DNA of 64,000 nucleotides, taken from the NCBI GenBank assembly GCA_016719645.1, contig JADJYS010000036.1:46501-110500 (forward strand). The letters run 5' to 3'. The notes below the pieces were generated by a model. It was given only the letters and a program-made list of their open reading frames with translations, was not told the DNA's origin and did no database searches. The position numbers were made by a program, and so were the translations under genes. This document shows, piece by piece, positions 15,240 through 24,013 of the stretch. This DNA is from a bacterium (GTDB taxonomy: Bacteria > Krumholzibacteriota > Krumholzibacteriia > LZORAL124-64-63). Within the stretch, counting starts at the first letter, position 1; each line of letters opens with the position of its first letter.

Positions 15240-16571
15240 TCAGCCCGCCCGCTTGCGCTCGTACTGCCGCAGCAGGTCGGCGAACAGCTCCGGGATCATC
15301 GCCATGCGCTCGGGGGTCTCGACGTAGGCCACGCGCATCTGGGTGCGGCCGGGGTTGGGCTCGCCCGCCGGCACGCTGTAGAAGCCGGCCATCGGGGCCG
15401 TCAGCACGGTGAGCGCCTTGCCGCCGACGTCGACCTTCCCCTCGGCCGCGCACCACAGGACGAAGTCCAGGGCGTCGAAGCCGCCGGCCACCACGTTGCG
15501 CACGTCCAGCACCGAGTAGATGGCGGCGTCGGGGCTCGAGACGATCACCCCGGGCAGGGCGGCGCGCATGCGCGAGGTGAAGTCGAAGAGCATGCCGCGG
15601 TAGTAGTCGCGCTGCTTCCCGTACCAGGCGCGCAGCGTCGCGTGGTCCTCGTGGGCCACCGCGCCGAAGATGTACTGCCCGATCACGCTGCTGCACAGGC
15701 TGACGGTGTGCTCGGCGATGGCCTTGCGGTGGAACTGCTCGTTGTCGGTGACCAGGGCGCCGATGCGCAGGCCGCAGGCGTTCCAGACCTTCGAGGTGGT
15801 CTCGATGCCGATGCGGCGGCCGGTGATGCCGGGGGCGTCGGCCTCGGTCAGGCCCCAGACGCTCGCGCAGCGGCCGCCGGTGTAGTACAGCTCGCGGTAG
15901 GCCTCGTCGCAGACGAGCCACAGGTTGTGCTTCACCGCGAGGCGGGCCAGGGCGACCAGCGCCGCGTGGTCGTAGTACTGGCCGGTCGGGTTGTCGTAGG
16001 GGATCACGACCATCGCGCGGGGCCGCTTCTCCTGGATGACCCGCTCGATCTGCGCGGGGTCGGGCAGGGAGAACTTGCCGTCCGCGCCCAGGGTGCGCTG
16101 CACCGAGCAGGTGGCGCGGCCGAGGCGCTGGCAGAGCGTCTTGTAGTTCGTGTAGGCGGCGTCGATCAGCAGCAGCGGGGCCTCGTCGGTGCCGGCGGGG
16201 CCGCAGACGCCCACGATCAGCAGCTCCATCGCCTGGGTGCCGCCCTCGGTGATGTGGCCGTGCAGGCCGGCCGTCTCGAAGCCGCTGCTGGCGATCACGT
16301 TCAGGAAGGCGTCGACGCACTCCTGGGTGCCGGCGGTCGCGGAGTACTTCACGACGCCGTCGCGGAAGGGGCTCGGCGGCTCGCCGAGGTGGCGCAGGCG
16401 CTCCTGCATGGCCGGGTACATCGGCAGCGAGACGTTGCCGATCGCCACGTTGATCGCCTCGGTCCCGTCGCGGCGCTCGTCGAAGCGGATCTGGGCCATG
16501 CGGATGACCGAGGGCTGGCGTCCGGCGAACTGGGCGGACATCACGGGCGGCTGGGCGGTGGTCGGGTTCAT
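15240..16571 (-). CDS. Class I/II PLP-dependent aminotransferase
   Basis: 443 residues. The start at 16571 follows AGGAGG by 6 bases; a longer upstream reading has no support. Fold type I motifs are present: Asn194 in PYDNPTGQYY, Asp222 in CDEAYRELYY, and the Schiff-base lysine Lys261 in ETTSKVWNACGLRIGALV. It transfers an amino group between an amino acid and a 2-oxo acid; the partner substrate is not evident from sequence. It is divergent from hypA with about 110 bp between them, a gap that contains the hypA promoter and a dyad that could affect both genes. Confidence 0.88.
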   Translation of the reverse strand: MNPTTAQPPVMSAQFAGRQPSVIRMAQIRFDERRDGTEAINVAIGNVSLPMYPAMQERLRHLGEPPSPFRDGVVKYSATAGTQECVDAFLNVIASSGFETAGLHGHITEGGTQAMELLIVGVCGPAGTDEAPLLLIDAAYTNYKTLCQRLGRATCSVQRTLGADGKFSLPDPAQIERVIQEKRPRAMVVIPYDNPTGQYYDHAALVALARLAVKHNLWLVCDEAYRELYYTGGRCASVWGLTEADAPGITGRRIGIETTSKVWNACGLRIGALVTDNEQFHRKAIAEHTVSLCSSVIGQYIFGAVAHEDHATLRAWYGKQRDYYRGMLFDFTSRMRAALPGVIVSSPDAAIYSVLDVRNVVAGGFDALDFVLWCAAEGKVDVGGKALTVLTAPMAGFYSVPAGEPNPGRTQMRVAYVETPERMAMIPELFADLLRQYERKRAG

Positions 16572-16638
16572 GGGCCCCTCCTGGTGGGTTGGCGGCCCCT
16601 CCAAAGTGCACCCGGGAAGCGCCCGCCGCAAGGTCGGC

Positions 16639-16666
16639 TTGTGATCCCAACCCCAAGTGTTATATT
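16639..16666 (+). promoter_or_regulatory. Predicted hypA promoter (extended -10)
   Basis: TTGTGA (16639-16644), a 16 bp spacer, then TATATT (16661-16666) preceded by TGn, i.e. an extended -10. The start codon is at 16684. A perfect dyad overlaps both the -35 edge and the -10. Confidence 0.6.
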
Positions 16667-16672
16667 GGGATC
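16643..16672. promoter_or_regulatory. Perfect dyad GATCCCAA-N14-TTGGGATC over the hypA promoter
   Basis: Left arm 16643-16650, right arm 16665-16672. Arm centres are 22 bp apart, two helical turns, which suits a dimeric regulator. The right arm overlaps the last bases of the -10, so binding would be expected to repress hyp transcription. It also lies upstream of the divergent aminotransferase. The regulator is not identified. Confidence 0.55.
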
Positions 16673-16683
16673 CGGGAGGCGGC

Positions 16684-17022
16684 ATGCACGAGATGACCCT
16701 GGTCGCCGGCATCCTCGAGATCGCCGGGGAGCGGGCCCGCGAGGCGGGCGCCGCGCGCATCAACACCGTCACGGTGGAGATCGGGCGCCTGGCCGGCGTC
16801 GAGCTGTCCGCGCTGCTCTTCTGCTTCGAGACGGCCCGCCTCGGGACCCTGGCCGCCGGCGCCGAGCTGGCCGTCCGCGAGCTTCCCGGCCGCGGCCGCT
16901 GCCCCGCCTGCGGCGCCGAGACCGAGATCGACTTCTACGCGGCCCTCTGCCCCGCCTGCGGGGGGTGCCTGGAGGTCGTGGGCGGGCGCGAGCTGCGCGT
17001 CGTCAGCATCGACGTCGACTGA
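16684..17022 (+). CDS. hypA: Hydrogenase nickel incorporation protein HypA
   Basis: 112 residues, family length. It starts MHEMTL, in which the amino terminus and His2 bind Ni(II). The zinc site is Cys73/Cys76 (CPAC) and Cys89/Cys92 (CPAC). HypA works with the GTPase HypB to insert nickel into the large subunit of [NiFe] hydrogenase after the iron centre is installed. GGGAGG precedes the start. It is the first gene of the hyp cluster, with hypB 21 bp downstream. Confidence 0.95.
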   Translation: MHEMTLVAGILEIAGERAREAGAARINTVTVEIGRLAGVELSALLFCFETARLGTLAAGAELAVRELPGRGRCPACGAETEIDFYAALCPACGGCLEVVGGRELRVVSIDVD

Positions 17023-17043
17023 ACCTTGCCCAGGGAGGGCGCC

Positions 17044-17898
17044 ATGTGCGACACGTGCGGCTGCAACCAGCCCCCGGACGCGGTGACCTACCGCAAGCCC
17101 GGCGGGCACGACCATCCCCACCGCCACGGCGACCTGGAACACGCTCATCCGCACGAGCACCCGCATGACCACGGGCACCCGCATGATCACGAGCACCCGC
17201 ACGACCACGACCATCCGCACGACCACGACCACGGCGGCGCCCGCCGCCTGACGGTGGAGCAGGACATCCTGCGGCGCAACGACCTGACGGCCGAGCGCAA
17301 CCGCGGCTGGTTCGAGGGCCGCGGCGTGCTGGCGCTGAACCTGGTGTCGTCGCCCGGGTCCGGCAAGACCTCGCTCCTGGAGCGCACGATCCGCGACCTG
17401 CGGGACGAGATCCCCCTGGCCGTGATCGAGGGCGACCAGCAGACCCTCAACGACGCCGAGCGCATCGCGGCCGCCGGCGCCCCGGTCCTGCAGATCAACA
17501 CGGGCTTCGGCTGCCACCTCGACGCGGAGATGATCCGCCGCGCCCTGGCCGACCTCGAGGTGCCGGCCGGCGGCGTGCTGCTGATCGAGAACGTGGGCAA
17601 CCTGGTCTGCCCCGCCCTGTTCGACCTGGGCGAGCGCGCCAAGGTCGTGATCATCTCGGTGACCGAGGGCGACGACAAGCCGCTGAAGTACCCGGCCATG
17701 TTCGCCGCGGCGAGCCTGTGCGTGATCAACAAGACCGACCTGCTGCCCCACGTCGACTTCGACGTCGAGGCCTGCAAGGACGCCGCGCGGCGCGTGAACC
17801 CGGCGCTGGCGTTCGTGGAGCTGTCGGCGACCCGCGGCGAGGGGCTCGAGGGCTGGTACCGCTGGCTGCGCGATCGCCGCGCCAAGCGGCCCGGTGAG
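17044..17898 (+). CDS. hypB: Hydrogenase nickel incorporation GTPase HypB (reads in frame into HypF)
   Basis: 285 residues up to the HypF methionine. The N-terminal CxxCGC nickel motif is Cys2, Cys5 and Cys7. A His-rich stretch, residues 22-63, has repeated HPHD units, a nickel store seen in some HypB proteins. The GTPase part has P-loop SSPGSGKTS (Lys108), INTGFGCHLDAEM and NKTDLLP. There is no stop codon before HypF, so the assembled sequence encodes one HypB-HypF polypeptide. However, a single missing C in CCC at 17890-17892 would put TGA in frame (CGGTGAG) two bases before the HypF ATG. Both a real fusion and an indel artefact are possible. Confidence 0.85.
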
Positions 17899-20192
17899 AT
17901 GACGCCGCTGCGCCACAGGCTCCGCGTCGACGGCGTCGTGCAGGGCGTGGGCTTCCGCCCCTTCGTCTTCAACCTGGCCGAGAGCCTCGGCCTGGCCGGC
18001 CACGTCGCCAACGACAGCGAGGGCGTGATCCTCGAGATCGAGGGCGACCCCGACGGGCTGGCGACCTTCCGCCGCCGGCTCGCGGCCGAGGCGCCGCCGC
18101 TGGCGCGCATCGAGTCGGTCGCCGTCGAGGCGATCCCCCCCACCGGCGCCGGCGGCTTCGCCATCCTGCCGAGCCGCGACTCCCCCGGCACCGCGACCTG
18201 CGTGCCGGCCGACAGCGCCGTCTGCGCCGACTGCCGCCGCGAGATCCGCGACCCCCGCGACCGCCGCCACCGCTACGCCTTCACCAACTGCACCAACTGC
18301 GGCCCGCGCTGGACGATCATCGGGCGCATCCCCTACGACCGCCCCTACACCAGCATGGCGCCCTTCGCGATGTGCCCCGACTGCGAGCGCGAGTACCACG
18401 ACCCCCGCGACCGCCGCTTCCACGCCCAGCCCAACGCCTGCCCCGCCTGCGGCCCGCGGCTGCGGCTGGAGGGCGACGGCGCCGACCCCGTCACCGATCT
18501 TGGGGCCGACCCGCTGCGCGAGGCGGCCCGCCTGCTGGCCGCCGGCCGCATCCTCGCGGTCAAGGGCCTCGGCGGCTTCCACCTGGCCGTGCGCGCCGAC
18601 GACGAGGCGGCCGTGCGGCGGCTGCGCGCGCGCAAGGGCCGCGAGGCGAAGCCGCTGGCGCTGATGGTCGCGGACCTCGACGCGGCGCGGGCCCTGGCTG
18701 CGGTCGACGACGACGAGGCGGCGCTGCTCGCCTCGCCGCAGGCGCCGATCGTCCTGCTGGAGCGCCGCGCGGACGCCGCGCTCGCGCCCGACGTCGCGCC
18801 CGGCCACCGCCGGCTCGGCGTCATGCTCGCCTACACGCCCCTGCACCTGCTGCTGCTGCGGGAGGCCGCGGCCCTGGGCCTCGCGGCGCTGGTGATGACC
18901 TCGGGCAACGCCGGCGACGAGCCCATCTGCCTCGGCGACGACGAGGCCCGCGAGCGCCTGCGCGGCATCGCCGACGCCTGGCTGCTGCACGACCGGGGCA
19001 TCCTGCGCCGCGCGGACGACTCGGTGGTCCAGGTCGTCGCGGGCCGGCCGCTGCTGCACCGCCGCAGCCGCGGCCACGCGCCGCTGCCGGTGCTGCTCGG
19101 CGGGCGCGGCGCGCCGGTCCTCGCGGTCGGCCCCGAGCTGAAGAACACCGTCTGCCTGCTGAAGGAGAACCGCGCCTTCCTGTCGCCCCACGTCGGCGAC
19201 CTGCAGAACCTGGCGGCCTACGGCTTCTTCAAGGAATCGCTGCGCACGCTGCAGGAGCTGCTGGAGTGCGAGCCTGCAACGATCGCCCACGACCTCCACC
19301 CCGGCTACCTCAGCACGCGGTGGGCGCGGGAGCAGGCCCGCGACGCGGGCAAGCGCCTGATTCCCGTCCAGCACCACCACGCGCACCTGGCCGCGGTCCT
19401 GGCCGAACACGGCCACCGCGGGCCGGCCCTCGGCCTGATCCTCGACGGCACCGGCTACGGGACCGACGGCACGATCTGGGGCGGCGAGATCCTCGCCGGC
19501 GACGCCGCCGCGTTCACGCGCGTGGGCCACCTGTCGTGCGTGCCGCTGCCCGGCGGCGACGCCGCCATCCGCCACCCCTGGCGCACCGCGCTGAGCCACC
19601 TGCGCGCGGCCTTCGGCGACGACCTGCCCGACCTGCCCTTCCTCGCGGGCAAGGACACGGCGGTCGTGCTGCAGATGATCGACCGGGGCCTCAACGCGCC
19701 CCCGACCAGCAGCTGCGGCCGCCTGTTCGACGCCGTGGCGGCGCTGACCGGCGGCTGGGACGACGCGCACTACGAAGCCCAGGCCGCGATCGAGCTGACG
19801 GCCCTGACCACGGCCGCCGCCGTCGAGGCGGCCCGGCCCTTCGCCTGGGACGTCGTCGAGACGGCAGGCGCCCTGCTGCTGCCCTGCGCGCCGATCATCC
19901 GGGGCGTCGCCGACGCCGTGCGCGACGGGCGGACGCGGCCGAAGTCAGCGCGCGCTTCCACCGCACCCTGCTGGACCTGCTGGTCGAGGCGTCCCGGCGC
20001 GCCGCGCGGCTGACCGGCCTGCGCACGGTCGCCCTGGGCGGCGGCAGCTTCCAGAACGAGATCCTGGCCGGCCTGCTGCCGCCGCGCCTGGAAGCCGCCG
20101 GCCTGCGGCCCCTGCTGCCGCGGGAGCTGCCGCCCAACGACGGGGCGGTGGCCCTGGGCCAGGCCGCCGTGGCGCGGGCCGGGCTCGCGTGA
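17899..20192 (+). CDS. hypF: Carbamoyltransferase HypF (frameshifted near the 3' end)
   Basis: About 765 residues. Domains in order are acylphosphatase (GVVQGVGFRPFVF), two C4 zinc fingers (CADC, CTNC, CPDC, CPAC), a YrdC-like ATP-binding domain (AVKGLGGFHLAVRADDEAAV) and a Kae1-like carbamoyltransferase domain (VQHHHAHLAAVLAEHG, LDGTGYGTDGTIWGGE). It makes the thiocarbamate on HypE that becomes the cyanide ligands. The frame breaks at GGG 19927-19929. Inserting one G gives DGADAAEVSARFHRTLLDLL and ends at GLA, stop 20192; as given, the ORF ends at 20013 in an unrelated basic tail. HypB is joined in frame upstream. Confidence 0.88.
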
Positions 20193-20204
20193 GCCCCCGC
20201 CGCG

Positions 20205-20234
20205 TTGGACGGGGCCGCGCCCGTGACCTATCTT
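20205..20234 (+). promoter_or_regulatory. Predicted internal promoter for hypCDE
   Basis: TTGGAC (20205-20210), 18 bp, TATCTT (20229-20234), 33 bp ahead of hypC. It would allow hypCDE to be expressed apart from hypAB(F). Confidence 0.4.
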
Positions 20235-20266
20235 CGCCCCAGCGCCCCGCACCAGGGAGGACCGCC

Positions 20267-20554
20267 ATGTGCCTCGCCGTACCCGGCCAGGTGATCGAGA
20301 TCTACCAGGAGAACGGCCTGCCGATGGGCCGCATCGACTACGCCGGCGTCGTCGGCGCGGCCTGCCTGGCCTACACCCCCGAGGCCGTCGAGGGCTCGTG
20401 GGTCATCGTGCACGCGGGTTTCGCCCTGCAGGTGCTCGACGAGGCGGAGGCCGCGGCCTCGCTGGCCACGCTCACGGAACTCAACGAGCTGATCGAGGCC
20501 GACAGCCTGCCGGACGACGACGCCGACGGCGAAGGCCGGGACAAGCTGCCGTGA
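20267..20554 (+). CDS. hypC: Hydrogenase assembly chaperone HypC
   Basis: 95 residues starting MCLAVPGQVIEI. Cys2, exposed after Met removal, is the residue that holds the Fe(CN)2CO unit in HypC-HypD and that contacts the immature large subunit. The PGQV turn and GxxVIVHxGFALxxLDExEA core match the family. An acidic tail (ADSLPDDDADGEGRD) extends it a little. GGGAGG is 6 bases before the ATG. Its TGA overlaps the hypD GTG. Confidence 0.95.
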   Translation: MCLAVPGQVIEIYQENGLPMGRIDYAGVVGAACLAYTPEAVEGSWVIVHAGFALQVLDEAEAAASLATLTELNELIEADSLPDDDADGEGRDKLP

Positions 20555-21642
20555 AGTACCTGCAGGAGTACCGCGACCCGGGCCCCTGCCGCGTCCTGTT
20601 GGCGCGCATCGCCGCGGCGGCGACGCGCCCCTGGACGATCATGGAGATCTGCGGCGGCCAGACGCACGCCATCCTGCGCCACGGGCTCGACCAGCTGCTG
20701 CCGCCCTCGCTGACCCTGGTCCACGGCCCAGGCTGCCCGGTCTGCGTGACCCCGCTCGAGACGATCGACCGCGCGCTGGCGATCGCCGCGCGCCCCGGCG
20801 TGATCTTCACCACCTTCGGCGACATGCTGCGCGTGCCCGGCTCGCGGGACGACCTGCTGCGGGTCAAGTCGCGCGGCGGCGACGTGCGCTTCGTCGACAC
20901 GCCGCTGGCGGCGCTGGACCTGGCCCGCCGCCACCCGGACCGCGAGGTCGTGTTCCTGGCCGTGGGCTTCGAGACCACCGCCCCGGGCAACGCCATGGCC
21001 GTGCGGCAGGCGGCGCGCGAGGGTCTGACGAACTTCAGCGAGCTGGTCAGCCACGTGCTGGTGCCGCCGGCGATGGCCGCCATCCTCGGCTCCCCCGCCA
21101 ACCGGGTGCAGGGCTTCCTGGCCGCCGGCCACGTCTGCGCCGTGATGGGCTGGCGGGAGTACGAGCCGCTGGCCGCGCGCTTCGGCGTGCCGATCGTGCC
21201 GACGGGCTTCGAGCCGGTCGACCTGCTGCAGGGGATCCTCAGCTGCGTGGAGATGCTGGAGCGCGGCGAGGCGGGCGTCGAGAACCGCTACGCCCGCATC
21301 GTGAAGCGCGACGGCAACCCCGCCGCGCGCGCCGTGGTGGACGAGGTCTTCGAGGTCTGCGACCGCCCCTGGCGCGGCCTCGGCGTCATCCCGCGCAGCG
21401 GCCTGCGCCTGCGCGCCGCCTACGCCGCCTACGACGCCGAGCGGCGCTTCGACGTCGGCGACATCGCGCCCGTCGAACCGCCGGAGTGCATCAGCGGCGA
21501 GATCCTGCAGGGCGTGAAGAAGCCCGACCAGTGCGCCGCCTTCGGCAGGGCCTGCACGCCCGCCACGCCCCTGGGCGCCACCATGGTCTCGAGCGAGGGC
21601 GCCTGCGCCGCCTACTGGAAGTACCACCGGAGGACCCCGTGA
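20551..21642 (+). CDS. hypD: Hydrogenase formation protein HypD
   Basis: 363 residues from GTG 20551, which overlaps the hypC stop (GTGA). Conserved cysteine motifs are all present: EICGGQTHAILRHG, GPGCPVCVTP and the C-terminal [4Fe-4S] ligand set (CISGEILQG, QCAAFGRACTP, GACAAY). HypD is the scaffold and redox partner on which HypC and HypE build the Fe(CN)2CO moiety. GFETTAPGNAMAV and PTGFEPVDLLQG are further family signatures. The hypE start overlaps its stop in the same way. Confidence 0.95.
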   Translation: MKYLQEYRDPGPCRVLLARIAAAATRPWTIMEICGGQTHAILRHGLDQLLPPSLTLVHGPGCPVCVTPLETIDRALAIAARPGVIFTTFGDMLRVPGSRDDLLRVKSRGGDVRFVDTPLAALDLARRHPDREVVFLAVGFETTAPGNAMAVRQAAREGLTNFSELVSHVLVPPAMAAILGSPANRVQGFLAAGHVCAVMGWREYEPLAARFGVPIVPTGFEPVDLLQGILSCVEMLERGEAGVENRYARIVKRDGNPAARAVVDEVFEVCDRPWRGLGVIPRSGLRLRAAYAAYDAERRFDVGDIAPVEPPECISGEILQGVKKPDQCAAFGRACTPATPLGATMVSSEGACAAYWKYHRRTP

Positions 21643-22697
21643 GCGACGCCCCCGACTTCGACCGGATGTCCTGCCCGGCGCCGCTGACCGGCCACGACAC
21701 CGTGCAGCTCGCGCACGGCGCGGGCGGGCGGCTGTCGGCCGAGCTGATCGACGCGCACGTCCTGCCGCGCTTCCGCAACGACCTGCTCGCGAAGCTCGAG
21801 GACCAGGCCGTGTTCGCGCTGCCGCCCGGCCGCGTCGCCTTCTCCACCGACACCTTCGTGGTCACGCCGCTGGAGTTCCCCGGCGGCGACATCGGCGACC
21901 TGGCCGTCAACGGCACGGTCAACGACGTGGCCATGAGCGGCGCGCGCCCGCTCTACCTGAGCGTGGGCCTGGTGCTGGAGGAGGGCCTGCCGCTGGCGCT
22001 GCTGGACCGGGTCCTGGGCTCGATGGAGCGCGCGGCCCGCGAGGCCGGCGTGAGCGTGGTGACCGGCGACACCAAGGTCGTCGACCGCGGCAGCTGCGAC
22101 GGGATGTTCGTCAACACGTCCGGGATCGGGGTCGTGCCCGACGGCGTGTCGCTGTCGGCCGCCGCGCTGCGGCCCGGCGACGCGCTGCTGATCTCCGGCA
22201 CGATCGCCGACCACGGCATGGCCGTGATGTCGGTGCGCGAGGGCCTGAGCTTCCGCTCGACGATCAAGAGCGACACCGCCGCGCTCGGCGGCCTGGTCGC
22301 CGACCTGCTGGCGGCGGCGCCGGGCCTGCGCGCCCTGCGCGACCCCACGCGCGGCGGGCTGGCCACCACGCTCAACGAGTTCGCGCGCGCCTCGCGCGTG
22401 GGCATCCGCGTCGAGGACGGCGCCGTGCCGGTGCGGGACGACACGGCGGCCGCCTGCGAGATCCTCGGCATCGACCCGATGTACGTGGCGAACGAGGGCA
22501 AGCTGGTGGCGGCGGTGCCGGCGGGCGAGGCGGCGGCGGCCCTGGCCGCGCTGCGGGCCCACCCCCTGGGCCGCGGGGCGGCCGTGATCGGCGAGGTCGT
22601 CGCCGGAGAACCGGGACTGGTGACCGTGCGCACGGCGCTGGGCGTGGAGCGCATCCTGGACATGCCGCTGGGGCTGCAACTGCCGCGGATCTGCTGA
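21639..22697 (+). CDS. hypE: Hydrogenase expression/formation protein HypE
   Basis: 352 residues from GTG 21639 (overlap GTGA with hypD). It belongs to the PurM/SelD-like ATP-dependent family: AHGAGGRLSAELI, DTFVVTPLEFPGGDIG, NDVAMSGARPLYLSVG and RDPTRGGLATTLNEFA. It ends exactly in PRIC; the C-terminal Cys352 is carbamoylated by HypF and then dehydrated to thiocyanate, the source of the CN ligands. The intact terminus shows the 3' end is correct. Last gene of the hyp run; the next gene is convergent 16 bp away. Confidence 0.96.
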   Translation: MSDAPDFDRMSCPAPLTGHDTVQLAHGAGGRLSAELIDAHVLPRFRNDLLAKLEDQAVFALPPGRVAFSTDTFVVTPLEFPGGDIGDLAVNGTVNDVAMSGARPLYLSVGLVLEEGLPLALLDRVLGSMERAAREAGVSVVTGDTKVVDRGSCDGMFVNTSGIGVVPDGVSLSAAALRPGDALLISGTIADHGMAVMSVREGLSFRSTIKSDTAALGGLVADLLAAAPGLRALRDPTRGGLATTLNEFARASRVGIRVEDGAVPVRDDTAAACEILGIDPMYVANEGKLVAAVPAGEAAAALAALRAHPLGRGAAVIGEVVAGEPGLVTVRTALGVERILDMPLGLQLPRIC

Positions 22698-22713
22698 GAG
22701 CCTCCGGCGCGAC

Positions 22714-23574
22714 TCAGGACGCTTCCTGCTGCCTAGCGAGTTGCAGCAGCGTTTCCCGCGCCACCGGCCGCAGGATCAAGGCCCGCTTCTCGGAGACCAA
22801 CCGGTAGAAGTACTCGGACGCGAACTGCGGCTCGATCCGGGGCGACGCATGCGGTGCCCAGTCGGTGTCGTAGCCGTAGCGAATCAGGAAATCCTCGTAG
22901 ATCGTGCGGAAGAGTGCCGCGTCTGTCGGCCGGAACCAGTGGCGCCAGTCGCCGGACGACTTCGTCCTGACAACTCTCGCGTGTTTCGGATCGACGTCGG
23001 ACGAACCCGAGAGCTCCATGCCGAGGTACTCCGACAGCGCATCCAGACGCCCCACCACGAAATCCTCGTACTTGAACGGGAAGAAGTCCGGGTAGCGGGC
23101 GTAGAAATTCTCGATCCTGGCCCACTCGGCCGCGTATTGGGCGCGGATGGTTGCGTCGTCGTGCGCGATCCCCCGCAGTTCCCAGTCGAAGCGGATGAGG
23201 TCCAGGACGCCCAGTTCGCCGTCCGACGCTTCCAGCCGCCGCAGGAACGCGTACATGCGGGCCACCTGGCGGTCGTCGCGATCGTAGGGGCTGTGGTAGC
23301 CGATGCCGTACATCAGACGGCTGATCAGGGTGTCGCGGGGATCGCGGACGATGGCGATCTTGCGATCGAAGTGCAGGTAGGGGGTCAGGTCCTCGGTGTC
23401 GGGGTTGATGACGACCTTGGCTAGGACACCGCGCTCGTCGTCACCGGGTTCGGGTCGGTAGGGCTCGGGTTCTTCGAAGAGAAGCCTCGGGCTGCCCCCC
23501 CCCCACGAATTTCGTAACTTGTAGTAAAGACCGGTAGTTCCGGTCTTCGGCGAGCCGGCAATGAGAATCTTCAT
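22714..23574 (-). CDS. Sulfotransferase-like protein
   Basis: 286 residues. The 5'-phosphosulfate-binding loop is at the N-terminus (ILIAGSPKTGTTGLYYKL) and the 3'-phosphate site is IVRDPRDTLISRLMYG, the two classic PAPS-binding elements. Later, FPFKYEDFVVGRLDALSEYLG and RTKSSGDWRHWF fit the family. It would transfer sulfate from PAPS to a carbohydrate or other acceptor. The coding sequence and especially its upstream region are richer in A+T than the surroundings, a possible sign of transfer. A run of about ten C at 23473-23483 (codons for WGGGS) is a place where an indel could hide. Acceptor unknown. Confidence 0.8.
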   Translation of the reverse strand: MKILIAGSPKTGTTGLYYKLRNSWGGGSPRLLFEEPEPYRPEPGDDERGVLAKVVINPDTEDLTPYLHFDRKIAIVRDPRDTLISRLMYGIGYHSPYDRDDRQVARMYAFLRRLEASDGELGVLDLIRFDWELRGIAHDDATIRAQYAAEWARIENFYARYPDFFPFKYEDFVVGRLDALSEYLGMELSGSSDVDPKHARVVRTKSSGDWRHWFRPTDAALFRTIYEDFLIRYGYDTDWAPHASPRIEPQFASEYFYRLVSEKRALILRPVARETLLQLARQQEAS

Positions 23575-23749
23575 GACTAAGCGACCTCCCTGTTGCGGTC
23601 AGTCACATGGAGTAGGGTCGCCTTGGGCAAAGCATCTCTTATACATTTTCGACCACCTTGTCGTCACAAATCGACGTATTTTGACATCATACTATACAAT
23701 ATTTCAAGCAACGTCAAGACCGAATAATATCATATCATGTTGTTAACAA
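23575..23749. other. A+T-rich intergenic stretch
   Basis: About 175 bp, markedly richer in A+T than any other gap in the window. On the minus strand, TTGACG (23716-23711) is followed by several overlapping -10-like hexamers (TATAGT, TAGTAT, TATGAT). A perfect 10 bp palindrome TTGTTAACAA is at 23740-23749, adjoining the stop of the upstream gene. It likely carries the sulfotransferase promoter. No tRNA, att-like direct repeat or IS end was recognised. Confidence 0.5.
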
Positions 23750-24013
23750 TCAAGATAGCTCATCATCAGCGCCGCCCGTACCACCGGACTCGTCCCCGCC
23801 CCCCTCCGCCTCCAGCAGCGCTTTCGCCTCCTCGAGATCCTTCTCCCAGACCAGCAGCTTGATGGCCCGCAGCTGCGCCATCGCCGGGTACATGCCGCCG
23901 GCGTCGTCGGTGCTCACCAGCGCCTCGAGGCCGTAGGCATGCAGCATCGCGGCCACCATCTCGGCTTCGACCTCGGTGCCGTAGGTCCGCAGGACCGTCA
24001 TGCCGTCGATCAT
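23750..24013 (-). CDS. DUF2007-like small protein
   Basis: 87 residues from the ATG at 24013, which is 7 bases after GGAGG and overlaps the lipocalin stop as ATGA. It reads LRTYGTEVEAEMVAAMLHAYGLEALVSTDDAGG, then IKLLVWEKDLEEAKALLE, the pattern of the DUF2007 (putative signal-transducing, PII-like alpha/beta) family. In the family, function is unknown. The tail is acidic and Gly-rich. Coupled translation with the lipocalin gene suggests a two-gene unit. Confidence 0.75.
   Translation of the reverse strand: MIDGMTVLRTYGTEVEAEMVAAMLHAYGLEALVSTDDAGGMYPAMAQLRAIKLLVWEKDLEEAKALLEAEGGGDESGGTGGADDELS

Noticed and set aside
17106..17235. Short CAC/GAC-rich repeats that resemble a small tandem array
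   Set aside because: They encode the His-rich nickel-binding stretch of HypB; unit lengths are irregular, and no CRISPR-like spacer pattern exists.
23740..23749. TTGTTAACAA as a possible att site or transposon end
   Set aside because: No second copy, no direct repeat and no recombinase or transposase is in the window.
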